Positions 53,161 through 62,670 of a stretch of 64,000 nt of DNA are shown one piece after another. Under the pieces are notes generated by a model. The model searched no databases and was not told the DNA's origin. It saw only the letters and a program-made list of their open reading frames with translations. The stretch is from Terriglobia bacterium (GTDB lineage: Bacteria > Acidobacteriota > Terriglobia > Terriglobales > Acidobacteriaceae). Numbering within the stretch: position 1 is the first letter of the stretch; each line of letters starts with the position of its first letter. Both the position numbers and the translations under genes were made by a program. Where the stretch lies: positions 1-64,000 of the forward strand of contig JAIQGF010000012.1 of assembly GCA_020072845.1 (NCBI GenBank). The letters are read 5' to 3'.

Positions 53161-53266
53161 AATCGGCAATCGACAATCGGCAATCGGCAATGGGTTTGAT
53201 CCGCTAACCGCCAACCGAGAACCGATCCAGGTTTTCCCAATCGGCAATCGATAATCGACAATCGAG
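53161..53266. repeat. Three neighbouring heptamer arrays
   Basis: AATCGGC, AATCGAC, AATCGGC, AATCGGC (53161-53188); AACCGCC, AACCGAG, AACCGAT (53206-53226); AATCGGC, AATCGAT, AATCGAC, AATCGAG (53239-53266). The first and third share a unit and both end with AATGGG. Confidence 0.85.
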
Positions 53267-53319
53267 AATGGGCGGCTTACCTTGACACGGCCACTGCCGG
53301 TGGTACGATCCAGCATTCC

Positions 53320-53754
53320 ATGGAATGGGGTAGGTGGCTCTTGAGAAAACGCGCTGTTCTTCTCACGTTTTTCCTGGTGTGTTCTGCTGCGGCGGGGGAC
53401 GTCGGCACCGTCACGATCTTCCGATTGGTGGATCATCACCGGGGCTGGAAGCCGATCGCGTTCTGCGATGGGCAACGCATCGCAGCGGTGCAGGGCGGGA
53501 AGTACGTAAAAATGAACGTCGCCGCCGGCAAACACACGTTTACCTCGAATAACGCCAAGACCGGCATTGATCTGGAAGTGAAGCCTGGCGGGGACTACTT
53601 CCTTCGGGTCGTCGGCACGACAGGTCCGTTCAGTGAGAATGGAACGTTCGAGCTTGTCGATGCGGTGCAGGCGCGACAACAGATTGATCGCTTGGAACCA
53701 CTCAAAGCCGACCAAGTCGCCGGCGTGTGTCGGAACCCAGCAGGCGGGCAATGA
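53320..53754 (+). CDS. Secreted DUF2846-like protein
   Basis: 144 residues with a signal peptide (~1-26, AVLLTFFLVCSAAAG). The mature domain is beta-rich: GTVTIFRLVDHHRGWKPIAF, GQRIAAVQGGKYVKMNVAAGKHTF, LEVKPGGDYFLRVVG. This matches the DUF2846 pattern of small exported proteins of unknown role. It is a single gene, convergent with aspS. Confidence 0.75.
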   Translation: MEWGRWLLRKRAVLLTFFLVCSAAAGDVGTVTIFRLVDHHRGWKPIAFCDGQRIAAVQGGKYVKMNVAAGKHTFTSNNAKTGIDLEVKPGGDYFLRVVGTTGPFSENGTFELVDAVQARQQIDRLEPLKADQVAGVCRNPAGGQ

Positions 53755-53860
53755 TTGAGCAGATCGCCAGGCGCGATCTCGATCACCGTCCCGCTCTGGC
53801 CGGTGTGGCCCGGTATCCGGGGCAAGATCTGCAATCGCAGCCTCGGCACGGGTGCGATAT

Positions 53861-53908
53861 ATACTACTAAAGTAGTATTATTCGCCGTAATTACTACTAC
53901 AGTAGTAA
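53861..53908. promoter_or_regulatory. Two BlaI/CopY-like palindromic operators without an adjacent target gene
   Basis: ATACTACT-AA-AGTAGTAT (53861-53878) and TTACTACT-AC-AGTAGTAA (53891-53908) have centres 30 bp apart. The TACTAC/GTAGTA arms resemble BlaI/MecI-type operators. They lie between two convergent gene ends, so no promoter is expected there. Confidence 0.65.
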
Positions 53909-53918
53909 AAATGGCGAA

Positions 53919-55766
53919 TTACTCCCCCGCGCTTTCTTTCTTCGCCTTCACCTCGATGCTCAGCTCGCGCAACTGCTGATTGCTCACCGGCGTCGGCGCG
54001 TCCATCATCAGGTCCACCGCCCGGGCGGTCTTGGGGAAGGGAATCACCTCGCGCAGGGAATCCGCGCCCGCCAGGATCATCACGATCCGGTCCAGACCCA
54101 GAGCGATTCCGCCGTGGGGCGGCGTGCCGTAGGTCAGCGCCTCAAGAAAAAATCCAAACCGCGCCTGCGCCTCTTCCGGCGTCATGCCCAGCGCCTTGAA
54201 AATTTTCTGCTGGATGTCCTGCCGGTGAATACGGATCGAGCCGCTGCCCAACTCGGTGCCGTTGAGCACCACGTCGTACGCCAGCGCGCGCACCGACGCC
54301 GGATCGCTCTCCAGCTTGTCCATGTCCTGCTCGTGCGGCGAAGTGAAGGGATGATGCGCCGCGGCCCAGCGCTGGCCATCCTCGTCCCACTCGAACATGG
54401 GAAAATCGGTCACCCACAGGAACTGGTACGACGCGGCATCGTTGCGCGCGCCGGCGTACGCCTTGTGCCGCTCGGCATATTTCTGCCCCAGCGCCAGGCG
54501 CAGCGCGCCCGCCGCCGTGTACACCGGACGATCGTGCTGCTTGACCTCCGGTTTCACTCCGCCTTCGGACTTGTGCTCCGCCGGGCGCTCCGGACCCGCG
54601 ACCAGCACGATCAAGTCATCCGCCACGGCCTCGGCGATGTGCCGCACTTTCTCCAGCGCCTCCGGCCACGATTTTTCCAGGCGCTTGAAATCCTCGAAAA
54701 CCTTGGCCTCGGAGCGCTGGCCGAACAGTGGCTTGATTTCGTCGCGCTCTTTGCGGGAAAGCTCGCCTACCTTGGGAATGCGGATTGCCATCACCGGCGC
54801 GTCCGCCGCGACCTTCAATTGCGCGATCATCTCCGCCGGCAGCGCGTGGCCCACCTCGTACATCGGCGGCAGGCGCAGGTCGGGCTTGTCCGTGCCGTAG
54901 AAGCGGATCGCCTGGTCGTAGGTCATCTGCGGAAACGGCGTCGGGATCGTGACGCCCGCCGCCGCGAACGCCGCCTTCAGGAATCCCTCGGTGACCTCGA
55001 ACACCCGCTCCTGCTGCGGGAAGCTCATCTCCAAATCGATCTGCGTGAACTCCAGTTGGCGGTCGGCGCGTAGATCTTCGTCGCGGAAGCAGCGCACGAT
55101 CTGGAAATACTGGTCGAAGCCCGAGATCATCAGGATCTGCTTGAACAACTGCGGCGACTGCGGCAGGGCATAGAAGCTGCCGGGTTGCACCCGGCTGGGG
55201 ACCAGGAAATCGCGCGCGCCTTCGGGGGTGGAGCGCGTCAGGAACGGCGTTTCGATTTCCAGGAAACCTCGTGAGGCGAGATATTGCCGGATCGCCGCCG
55301 CGACATTGTGCCGCAGCTCGATGTTGGCCTGCATGGCCGCGCGCCGCAGGTCAATGTAGCGGTACTTGAGCCGCACTTCTTCATTGGGCAGCGTCGGCTC
55401 GGAGGGCAGGAACGGCGGCGTCTTCGACTCGTTCAGCAGCAGCAGGTCTTCCGCCACCACCTCGATCTCGCCGGTCCCGATGTTGCGGTTCACCGTGCCC
55501 GGATCGCGCTGCTCGACTTTGCCGATCACCGCGATCACGAACTCCGAACGCAGCGAGGCCGCCTTGTCGTGCAGGCCTGGGCTGCGCTCGCGGTCGAACA
55601 CCACCTGCGTGATCCCGGTGCGGTCGCGGACGTCAATGAAAATCAGGTTGCCGAGGTCGCGCCGGCGGTTCACCCATCCCATGAGCACGGCGCGCAATCC
55701 GGCATCGCCGGCGCGCAGCGCACCGCAGGTGTGAGTGCGTCGAAGATCACCTAAAAAGTCGAGCAT
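53919..55766 (-). CDS. aspS: Aspartyl-tRNA synthetase
   Basis: 615 residues, full bacterial class II length. It has the N-terminal OB-fold anticodon domain (LRAVLMGWVNRRRDLGNLIFIDVRDR), motif 2 FRDEDLRADRQLEFTQIDLEMSF, the bacterial GAD insertion (~300-420) and motif 3 GIALGLDRIVMILAG. It charges tRNA-Asp; whether it also charges tRNA-Asn depends on whether the genome has asnS. It is the last gene of a leftward hisS-methyltransferase-aspS run; the hisS-aspS pairing is common. Confidence 0.97.
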   Translation of the reverse strand: MLDFLGDLRRTHTCGALRAGDAGLRAVLMGWVNRRRDLGNLIFIDVRDRTGITQVVFDRERSPGLHDKAASLRSEFVIAVIGKVEQRDPGTVNRNIGTGEIEVVAEDLLLLNESKTPPFLPSEPTLPNEEVRLKYRYIDLRRAAMQANIELRHNVAAAIRQYLASRGFLEIETPFLTRSTPEGARDFLVPSRVQPGSFYALPQSPQLFKQILMISGFDQYFQIVRCFRDEDLRADRQLEFTQIDLEMSFPQQERVFEVTEGFLKAAFAAAGVTIPTPFPQMTYDQAIRFYGTDKPDLRLPPMYEVGHALPAEMIAQLKVAADAPVMAIRIPKVGELSRKERDEIKPLFGQRSEAKVFEDFKRLEKSWPEALEKVRHIAEAVADDLIVLVAGPERPAEHKSEGGVKPEVKQHDRPVYTAAGALRLALGQKYAERHKAYAGARNDAASYQFLWVTDFPMFEWDEDGQRWAAAHHPFTSPHEQDMDKLESDPASVRALAYDVVLNGTELGSGSIRIHRQDIQQKIFKALGMTPEEAQARFGFFLEALTYGTPPHGGIALGLDRIVMILAGADSLREVIPFPKTARAVDLMMDAPTPVSNQQLRELSIEVKAKKESAGE

Positions 55767-55769
55767 AAG

Positions 55770-56669
55770 TCAGCTCATCTTGCGGCCGATAAACAGGAAA
55801 TGGTCCGAGTACGCCATGCCTTCCGGCCACTGGCCGGTGGCCTCCACGATGTCGAGCCAGCCGGCGGCCTCTTCCGGGGGCATCGACGCTAGCTTGTCCT
55901 GCCAGGGCGCGGTGAACGATTCCGTGCCCACCAGCGCAAGCTCCTCGAAGTGCGCCGTCAACAGCGCATGGAATTTCGTCGCCGTGGTCAGATGCGCGTA
56001 CCCGATGGGCGGCGCGTGCTCGGGATCGAGATTGCCGCTCTTGAGAAAGTCCGCAACGAACTGGCCGCGCAGGTCTTGACGCAATGTGCGGCTGGCTTCC
56101 TGGCTCTGCGCGTCGAAGAAGTCCTTGGTGAACGGGTCCGACATGTAGCGGAACATGTCCCGGAGAAACGAAATGCGGTTGATGGCGGCGGCGGCGACCA
56201 GCCCGCCCGCTTTCAGTACTCGCGCCGCCTCCCACACTGACTGTTCCCGGTCTTGCGGGTCGCGCAGGTGGTAAAGCGGCCCCATCAACAGGACCGCGTC
56301 CATGCTGGCGTCGGCCAGCGGCAGATCCGTGCCGGAGGCGCGGTGGACCGAGCCGATGTTCTGTTCCAGCCCGGAGGAGCGCAGCCGATGACGCGCCGCC
56401 TGCAGCAGGCCCTCGGAAACGTCCACCAGGTGCAGCGTGCACCCGCGCCGCGCGAAAAATTCCGCGTAATGTCCGGTGCCAACGCCGACCTCGGCGATGG
56501 TGATTCCCGGCGGCAGCAGGCGGGAGAAGTAGCGCAACGTGATGGCGTACTCGACCGGTGAATACTTCTCCAGGCGCGCCGCTTCCGCGTCCACGCAGGA
56601 ATCGTAATGCCTGCCGACCAGAGCGGCATCGCCCTGCAACGGCTTCGCTTGTGGCTTGGAAACAGACAT
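55770..56669 (-). CDS. Class I SAM-dependent methyltransferase
   Basis: 299 residues. SAM-binding motif I is IAEVGVGTGHYAEFF, with LHLVDVSEGLLQAARHRL (motif II acidic residue) and MDAVLLMGPLYHLRD (motif IV). The C-terminal half carries an unusual SYxFT-like lid (AYSDHFLFIGRKM). The substrate is unknown. It is sandwiched between hisS (46 bp) and aspS (3 bp) on one strand, so it is cotranscribed with translation genes; a tRNA, protein or antibiotic-like target is possible but unproven. Confidence 0.85.
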   Translation of the reverse strand: MSVSKPQAKPLQGDAALVGRHYDSCVDAEAARLEKYSPVEYAITLRYFSRLLPPGITIAEVGVGTGHYAEFFARRGCTLHLVDVSEGLLQAARHRLRSSGLEQNIGSVHRASGTDLPLADASMDAVLLMGPLYHLRDPQDREQSVWEAARVLKAGGLVAAAAINRISFLRDMFRYMSDPFTKDFFDAQSQEASRTLRQDLRGQFVADFLKSGNLDPEHAPPIGYAHLTTATKFHALLTAHFEELALVGTESFTAPWQDKLASMPPEEAAGWLDIVEATGQWPEGMAYSDHFLFIGRKMS

Positions 56670-56715
56670 GATGGCCGCCCCTGCCGGGGCAATCCATCAT
56701 TTTACACGCGGCATC

Positions 56716-58080
56716 CTACGCAGCTTGAATTCGCGCTGCGAGTTCCGTCCGCGGCACCGTCACCTGCTCGCCGCTGGCAAGGTTCTTCAGCGCGAAGGCG
56801 CCGGCTTTGACCTCGTTTTCTCCGACGATCACCACGTAGCGCGCGCCGATCTTGCTCGCCGTCTCCAGCGACTTCTTCAGCCGGAAGCTCTCATCGCCCA
56901 GTTCGACGATCAGATCGTGACGGCGCAGCTCGCGCGCCAGGTTCGCCGCCTCGGCATTCATGCCGGCGCCGAGCGGGGCGATGTACGCGTCCGGCTTTTT
57001 CGCCAGCGCTTCCGCGGTCTCTCGCAGCGACAGGATCAGCCGGTCCTCGCCAATCGCGAACCCGATTCCCGGCGCCCGCGGTCCCCCCAGCGTCTCCGAC
57101 AATCCGTCGTACCTTCCTCCGCCCAGGATCGCGTTCTGCGCCCCCAGCGCTCCATGGGTGAACTCAAAAGCGGTTTTTTCGTAATAATCCAGGCCTCGGA
57201 CCAGCCGATCGTTCAGCACGAATGGGATGTTGAGCCCGGAAAGGATGCGCTGGACTTCGCCGAAATGCACGCGGCAGGGCTCGTCGAGAAATTTGCCGAT
57301 CGTGGGGAGCTTGGCGATAATGGGCTGGTCTTGCGGGACTTTGCAGTCGAAGACGCGCAGCGGGTTGGTGACTTCGCGGCGCTGACAGTCGGCGCACATT
57401 TTCGCGACCACGGGCGAAAGCGCGGCGCGCAGGGCTGCGTGGTAGCGCGGGCGGTCGTTGGCGCAGCCCACGGTATTCAGTTCCAGCGTCCAGCCCTGGA
57501 TGCCGGCCCGGTCAAGGAACGTGGCGAGCATTTCCAAAATTTCGGCGTCGCGCGCCGGCGATTCGCTGCCGGCGGCGGGCGGGCCGATGGCCTCAGCGCC
57601 GATCTGGTAGAACTGGCGATAGCGCCCCTTCTGCGGGCGCTCGCGGCGGAACTGCGGTCCGATGTAGAACAGCTTTTGCACCCCGGGGCGCTCCCACAGT
57701 TTGTGCTCGATGTAGGCGCGCACCACGCCGGCGGTGTTCTCAGGACGCAGCGCCAGCCATTGGCCCTTCACGGCGCGCATGAAACCCGCTGCTTTCTCGG
57801 CGTCAGTCTTCGCGTCTCGGAACTCCTCCACGACTGCCCGCCCAACTTCTTCACTCGTCCGGTGCCGCACGCGGTCTTCCCAGGCGAACATCTCCTTGGA
57901 CACGATGTCGGTTTCCTCGCCGACGGAGCGCTGGAACAGCGACAGGTCCTCGAGGACGGGGGTGCGGATTTCCTGAAAGTTGTAGGCGCGGAAAACGTCG
58001 CGGGCGGCGGCCTCGACAAAATTCCACAGCGCCGTTTCCGGCGGCAGCAGGTCGCGGGTTCCTCGGACGGACTTAATCAT
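56716..58080 (-). CDS. hisS: Histidyl-tRNA synthetase
   Basis: 454 residues. Class II motif 1 region KSVRGTRDLLPPETALWNF, motif 2 YIGPQFRRERPQKGRYRQFYQIGAEAIG, the HisRS-specific LVRGLDYYEKTAFEF and GGGRYDGL, and the C-terminal anticodon domain (AYIAPLGAGMNAEAANLARELR). ATG 58080 begins the conserved opening; the upstream frame is encoded by heptamer repeats and was rejected. Confidence 0.97.
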   Translation of the reverse strand: MIKSVRGTRDLLPPETALWNFVEAAARDVFRAYNFQEIRTPVLEDLSLFQRSVGEETDIVSKEMFAWEDRVRHRTSEEVGRAVVEEFRDAKTDAEKAAGFMRAVKGQWLALRPENTAGVVRAYIEHKLWERPGVQKLFYIGPQFRRERPQKGRYRQFYQIGAEAIGPPAAGSESPARDAEILEMLATFLDRAGIQGWTLELNTVGCANDRPRYHAALRAALSPVVAKMCADCQRREVTNPLRVFDCKVPQDQPIIAKLPTIGKFLDEPCRVHFGEVQRILSGLNIPFVLNDRLVRGLDYYEKTAFEFTHGALGAQNAILGGGRYDGLSETLGGPRAPGIGFAIGEDRLILSLRETAEALAKKPDAYIAPLGAGMNAEAANLARELRRHDLIVELGDESFRLKKSLETASKIGARYVVIVGENEVKAGAFALKNLASGEQVTVPRTELAARIQAA

Positions 58081-58086
58081 GTCGTT

Positions 58087-58161
58087 GGTCGACGGTCGAC
58101 GGTCGATGGTCGACGGCAAGAACACCGCTAACAGCTAACAGCTAACAGCTAATCGCTAATC
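58087..58161. repeat. Two heptamer arrays upstream of hisS
   Basis: GGTCGAC, GGTCGAC, GGTCGAT, GGTCGAC (58087-58114), then GCTAACA three times and GCTAATC twice (58127-58161), filling the gap between hisS and the gamma-carbonic anhydrase gene. Confidence 0.85.
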
Positions 58162-58162
58162 G

Positions 58163-58678
58163 CTACTTCCTCTCCCGCAGATAGCTTTCCTTGTACTCCA
58201 GGTATCGCTTGGCGTAGGCCATGATGGTCTGCTCGTCGTCGTGGCCGAGCTTCTTGCGGAAGCGGCCGGGGACGCCCATCCACAGTGACCCCGGCTCGAC
58301 GTGCGTGCCCTCGGGGATGACCGTGCCGGCGGCGATGATTGAGCCCTTACCGATGCGCGCGCCGTTGAGGATGATGGATCCCATGCCGATCAGGCAGCGG
58401 TCCTCAATCACGCAGCCGTGCAGGGTGACCGAGTGGCCGACCGTGACCCACTCGCCGAGTTCCACCGGCCACTCCTCCTTCATGCCGTGCAGCACGCTGT
58501 TGTCCTGGATGTTGGAGTGGGCGCCGACCTTGATGTAGTGCACGTCGCCGCGCAGCACGGTGTTCATCCAGATGCTGGCGTGCTCGCCCAGGGTGACGTC
58601 GCCGATCACTTGGGCGGAGTCGTCCACGAATGCGGTGGCGGGAACGCGCGGGGTGATGCCTTTATAGCTTCGGATCAT
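58163..58678 (-). CDS. Gamma-class carbonic anhydrase family protein
   Basis: 171 residues of left-handed beta-helix hexapeptide repeats: AFVDDSAQVIGDVTLGEHASIWMNTVLRGD, then HSNIQDNSVLHG, EWVTVGHSVTLHGCVIEDRCLIGMGSIIL and GSIIAAGTVIPEGT. The three zinc-ligand histidines of the family fall in IQDNSVLH-type and VGHSVTLHG positions. Family members (YrdA/PaaY/CamH) hydrate CO2 or hydrolyse thioesters; activity is not certain here. ATG 58678 gives the usual N-terminus. Confidence 0.9.
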   Translation of the reverse strand: MIRSYKGITPRVPATAFVDDSAQVIGDVTLGEHASIWMNTVLRGDVHYIKVGAHSNIQDNSVLHGMKEEWPVELGEWVTVGHSVTLHGCVIEDRCLIGMGSIILNGARIGKGSIIAAGTVIPEGTHVEPGSLWMGVPGRFRKKLGHDDEQTIMAYAKRYLEYKESYLRERK

Positions 58679-58716
58679 GGCGCGAAAGAAAAGAACATAG
58701 CACAAGCCGGGGGATT

Positions 58717-58819
58717 AACCACAGAGGACACAGAGGACACCGAGGCAAGGCAGCGGATTTTCTGGTTCTTCCTTCTTCCGCTTTCTCTTTCTCTGTGTCC
58801 TCCGTGAACTCTGTGGTTG
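58717..58819. repeat. Dispersed inverted repeat AACCACAGAGGACAC
   Basis: The left arm AACCACAGAGGACACAGAGG (58717 on) faces an imperfect inverse, CTGTGTCCTCCGTGAACTCTGTGGTT (58793-58818). This occupies most of the spacer before the next gene. I recall this repeat as common between genes in environmental bacterial genomes. Confidence 0.7.
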
Positions 58820-58970
58820 ATTCTGTGCTTCTGCTTTCTCTTCCTCTCTGTCCTCTGGGGCTGATTCCGCGTACATCCAGATTGGGAAGGGAACCAAAGC
58901 GGGCAGAGGCACCGGCAAAAATGCTGCGAATCGCTTGGGCCGGAGTGGTGGGCGCAGTACAACCGTAGCC

Positions 58971-59213
58971 ATGGACCAGACGCTGATTGATCTCGGAATA
59001 TTCTTTCTGGGCGCCGCCAGCGGCGCTGCGCTGAGCTACTTAAAGGACCGGCGGTTGCTGCACTTGTATGGCGACCTGGTGCGGGAGTTGTCGGGTGCGT
59101 TGCAGGAGCAGGTGGAGCATATGCCCGCCGACGCCGACGCGCAGGCGCGCGGGTTGCGCAAGCAGCCGGAATCAGTCCGGGAGACGAGCGCGTCGTGTCC
59201 AACTGTAGTTTGA
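58971..59213 (+). CDS. Small membrane-anchored protein
   Basis: 80 residues. One weak TM helix (~4-22, TLIDLGIFFLGAASGAALSYL) is followed by a helical, amphipathic stretch (LHLYGDLVRELSGALQEQVEHM) and a polar tail. No family is recognised. ATG 58971 places the helix at the N-terminus. Confidence 0.5.
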   Translation: MDQTLIDLGIFFLGAASGAALSYLKDRRLLHLYGDLVRELSGALQEQVEHMPADADAQARGLRKQPESVRETSASCPTVV

Positions 59214-59364
59214 GTTTGTAATCTGGAAATTTGCCGGAGCCGGTTGAGGGTGGGGAACCGGCTTCAAGACCTCTTGGTTCCAGTTCGGGAACAAGTCTAG
59301 ATTGGAAAGACGATTTCGGCTCGGGGCGGTGCCGCGCGTGCTATAGAAACCTGTTTCCCCCACG

Positions 59365-62300
59365 GTGAACAGGTTGGCAGAGGCGGAAGCCAACTCGCAC
59401 CCGGCGCAAGGCTGCGCTCGATCAACGGCATGGCCGATTGTGCGCACTCGAGGGCGACCGCGCTCCATCATTCTTCTTGCCTGCATCGCCATCCCCCTTC
59501 TATTGACCCCTACCACCGCGGCCCAGGACTCGGCCACCGGGGCGATTCGCGGCATGGTTGAAGACGCCGCCGGAGCGCGGGTGGCGGGCGCCAGGGTGCT
59601 GGTTACCGAAACCGCCAAGGGGCTGACGCGCGCCACCGTTACCGACGACGAAGGCGGCTTCAGCGTGCCCTTGCTCACGCCGGGGGAATACACCGTACGG
59701 GTGGCAGCCCCGGGGATGTCGCCGCTGCAGCAGGCCGCGCTGGTGGAGGTCGGGGGCACGGTCGAACTCACGCTGCGGCTGCGGCTGCCCACCGCGCAAC
59801 AGACCGTGGAAGTCGCGGGCGAGGCGGGCATGGTCGCCGTCGAGACCAGCGCCATTTCCACCGTCCTGAGTGAAGAAGAAATCTCCGACCTGCCGCTGAA
59901 CGGGCGGCGGTTTGCCGACCTGGCGCTGCTCACGCCGAACATGACCACGGATCCGCGCTCGCTCACCTCGGCCACCAATGGTGATCTGGCGTATGGCGGC
60001 ATTCGCGGCGTGTACTCCAGCTACCTGGTGGACGGCGCCGACAACAACAACGCCTTCTTCGCGCAGGCGCGAGGCCGCTATCGCGCGCCCTACCAGTTCA
60101 GCAACGAGGTGGTGCAGGAATTCCGGGTTTCCTCGAACACCTACGGCGCCGAGCTGGGACGGGCGGGCGGAGCGGTGATCAACGTGGTCACGCGCAGCGG
60201 TTCCAATTATTTTCACGGTACCGGGTTCTATTACCTGCGCGACAGCGGCTTCAATGCCACCCCGGATTACGTAGGCTTCAAGCCGCAGGACCGGCAGCAC
60301 CAGTTCGGCGGAACGCTGAGCGGCCCGATCAAGAAGAACCGCGCGTTTTTCTTTGCCGGCTTCGACCAACACATCTTCCAGGTGCCGACGGTGGTGCACT
60401 TCCTCAATGGCTACCCGGTACTGATGCCGACGGTGAACGACTTCGAGTACAGCGACTACTCGCTGGTGATGGCGACCGCCGCGGCGCTGTCGAAAATGGG
60501 CGGCGAGTTCCGTTCGCGGCTGCTGGGCAACGCCGCCTTCGCCAAGCTGGACGTGGCGATCACGCCGCGGCATCACCTGAGCGCGCGCGTGAACACCTCG
60601 CGCTATTACGGCGCGAACAACGTCTTCTTCGATCCGGCCAGCCCCATCACCACCTATGCGCTCAGCGAAAATGGCGAAGAGGACGTAGCCACCGAGACCG
60701 CTTCTGTGACGCTAGCCAGCGGCCTCACCAACAACCTTACCAGCCATTTACGGCTGCAGTTTTCGCGCGACCTTCAGCAGTCGTACCCCAATTCGGCTTT
60801 TCCGCTGACCCGCATTTACGGCGCCGTCGATGGATTCGGGCGCTCTTCCATCCTGCCGCGCGCAACCCGCGAGCACCGCCTGCATGCCGCCGAGACGCTG
60901 GCGTTTTCCGGGCGGCGGCATTCGTTCAAGTTCGGCGGCGATCTCATCAGCACCTGGATTTACAACTTTTTCCCGTCGCTGTTCGGCGGAGAGTACATCT
61001 TCGACGACGTGACCGTGGACCCGTGGACGTTTGCCCCGCAGACCTACGGGATGCGGATCACGCCGCTGCGCGCGTACGCCCACATGGTGCCGCATTACTA
61101 CATTCAGAATTTCGGCACGGCGGTGTCGCATCCCGATACCACCGAGTACGCCGCCTTCGTGCAGGACACCATCCGCGTCACCGGCCACTTTGGGCTGACG
61201 CTGGGCGTGCGCTACGATTTCCAGGCGTTCCGCACCGACAATCTGGTCTCGAACTACTACTTCCGTGATTCCGGCCGCGTGCCGGTGGACCGCAACAACG
61301 TTGCGCCGCGGGTGGGATTCGCGTACTCCATCGGCGAGCGCCATCCGCTCGTGATCCGCGGCGGGTACGGGCTGTTCTACACCCGCATTCCCTCGATGTA
61401 CACCTCGGCGATCGAGACGGAGAACGGCGACCGGCGGATGAACCTGATGCTGAGCAACGCGCGCCAGGAGGACCGGCCGCTGTTCCCGGCGTATCCGGCC
61501 CCACTGGTTTCGTGCGCGACCTCGGCCACGGTATGCGCGCCGCCGCCGGAACTGCTCAGCCACATGACGACGGAGGTGTCGGCCTTCGCGCGCAATTTCC
61601 AGATCCCGGTGGTGCAGCAGACCAGCCTCAGCGTGGAGAAGGAGATCGGGACGCGTACCGCCGTCGGCGTGAATTACCTGTACGTGCACGGCATGCACCT
61701 GATCCGCGCGCGCGACGTCAACCTGCCGCCACCCACGCCGGTGACCTATCCGTTGTATGACCAGTCGGGCGTGAACCTGCTCGGCTACTACACCGTGGAT
61801 TCCTTCGCCGCCTGGGACACAACGCAAACTCTGAGCTGCCCCTTTCCGCCGTGTCTGGGCGATGTGCAGCGCCCCATGCCGCAGTTGGGTTCGGTGAATG
61901 TCTTCGAGAGCAGCGCCACCAGCATCTATCACGGGCTGACGGTCTCACTGCGGCGGCGTATGCACCACGGCTTCGGAATACGGCTGGCGTACACCTGGGC
62001 GCGCGCGATGGACGACGGCCAGGACGCGCTGGTAGTGGGCAGGCCGGCGACGGTTCAGAACTCCTACTTGCCGAACCTGGAATGGGGGCCGAGCACCACC
62101 GACCAGCGGCACCGCTTCGTGGCGGCGTGGACGGCGGAGCCGCGCCCGTTTCATCGCGAGCGCCCGGCGCTGCGCTGGTTGTTGAACGACTGGCGCTTCG
62201 CGGGCGTAGTTACCATCGGCAGCGGCCGGCCGGTGAGCGCCCGCATCGTGGGCGACGCCAACGCTGACGGCAACACCTACAACGATCGCCTGCCGGGGTA

Positions 62301-62610
62301 TCGGCGTAATTCCTTTACCGGGCCGGATTACGCCACCACGGATTTGCGGGTGGCGCGCGTGTTTCTGGTGCGCGATCGCTACAAGCTGCAGTTCCTGGCG
62401 GAGAGCTTCAATCTGTTGAACCGGGCGAATCGGCGGGTGGAGATTTCTGATGATGGGTTCTTGAATACGGCGGCCAGTTTTGTGCTGGGCGACGTCACCG
62501 TGGGCGGCAAGCAGTATCCAGCGTCGTTCCGGGCGACGCGGGGTTTCTTGTCGCCTACCAGCGCCTATGCCCCGCGGCAGGTGCAGTTTGGGGTGAGGAT
62601 CAGCTTTTAG
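59365..62610 (+). CDS. TonB-dependent receptor, Oar-like, with carboxypeptidase-regulatory domain
   Basis: 1081 residues, typical for the very large acidobacterial receptor family. After a long leader and signal segment (~35-53, IILLACIAIPLLLTPTTAAQ), a CarboxypepD_reg domain (~57-140) contains GAIRGMVEDAAGARVAGARVLV, then the plug (ISDLPLNGRRFADLALLTPN; YLVDGADNNN) and an outer-membrane barrel (~260-1081, ending in the aromatic VQFGVRISF). It probably binds a large substrate such as a polysaccharide or siderophore. Start GTG 59365 gives a long N-terminus; GTG 59440 is an alternative. It stands alone. Confidence 0.9.
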   Translation: MNRLAEAEANSHPAQGCARSTAWPIVRTRGRPRSIILLACIAIPLLLTPTTAAQDSATGAIRGMVEDAAGARVAGARVLVTETAKGLTRATVTDDEGGFSVPLLTPGEYTVRVAAPGMSPLQQAALVEVGGTVELTLRLRLPTAQQTVEVAGEAGMVAVETSAISTVLSEEEISDLPLNGRRFADLALLTPNMTTDPRSLTSATNGDLAYGGIRGVYSSYLVDGADNNNAFFAQARGRYRAPYQFSNEVVQEFRVSSNTYGAELGRAGGAVINVVTRSGSNYFHGTGFYYLRDSGFNATPDYVGFKPQDRQHQFGGTLSGPIKKNRAFFFAGFDQHIFQVPTVVHFLNGYPVLMPTVNDFEYSDYSLVMATAAALSKMGGEFRSRLLGNAAFAKLDVAITPRHHLSARVNTSRYYGANNVFFDPASPITTYALSENGEEDVATETASVTLASGLTNNLTSHLRLQFSRDLQQSYPNSAFPLTRIYGAVDGFGRSSILPRATREHRLHAAETLAFSGRRHSFKFGGDLISTWIYNFFPSLFGGEYIFDDVTVDPWTFAPQTYGMRITPLRAYAHMVPHYYIQNFGTAVSHPDTTEYAAFVQDTIRVTGHFGLTLGVRYDFQAFRTDNLVSNYYFRDSGRVPVDRNNVAPRVGFAYSIGERHPLVIRGGYGLFYTRIPSMYTSAIETENGDRRMNLMLSNARQEDRPLFPAYPAPLVSCATSATVCAPPPELLSHMTTEVSAFARNFQIPVVQQTSLSVEKEIGTRTAVGVNYLYVHGMHLIRARDVNLPPPTPVTYPLYDQSGVNLLGYYTVDSFAAWDTTQTLSCPFPPCLGDVQRPMPQLGSVNVFESSATSIYHGLTVSLRRRMHHGFGIRLAYTWARAMDDGQDALVVGRPATVQNSYLPNLEWGPSTTDQRHRFVAAWTAEPRPFHRERPALRWLLNDWRFAGVVTIGSGRPVSARIVGDANADGNTYNDRLPGYRRNSFTGPDYATTDLRVARVFLVRDRYKLQFLAESFNLLNRANRRVEISDDGFLNTAASFVLGDVTVGGKQYPASFRATRGFLSPTSAYAPRQVQFGVRISF

Positions 62611-62670
62611 CGATTAGCCAGTAGCGTTCAACCGGAAGGAAAGCGTAGGTCGCCCCGGGTGCTGCAAATT

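Larger units (their letters stand above)
52955..53319. other. Heptamer- and repeat-rich intergenic region
   Basis: A 365-base spacer between divergent mutL and the DUF2846-like gene. It contains four heptamer arrays (53000, 53161, 53206 and 53239) and a fragment of the TGTCATCCCGAGCG / CCTGAGCGAAGCCGAAGG dispersed repeat (53100-53150). No gene is seen. Confidence 0.7.

Noticed and set aside
53161-53266. Possible CRISPR array from regularly repeated AATCGGC-like units
   Set aside because: The units are 7 bp with no spacers of 25-40 bp, and no cas genes are present; these are tandem heptamer arrays.
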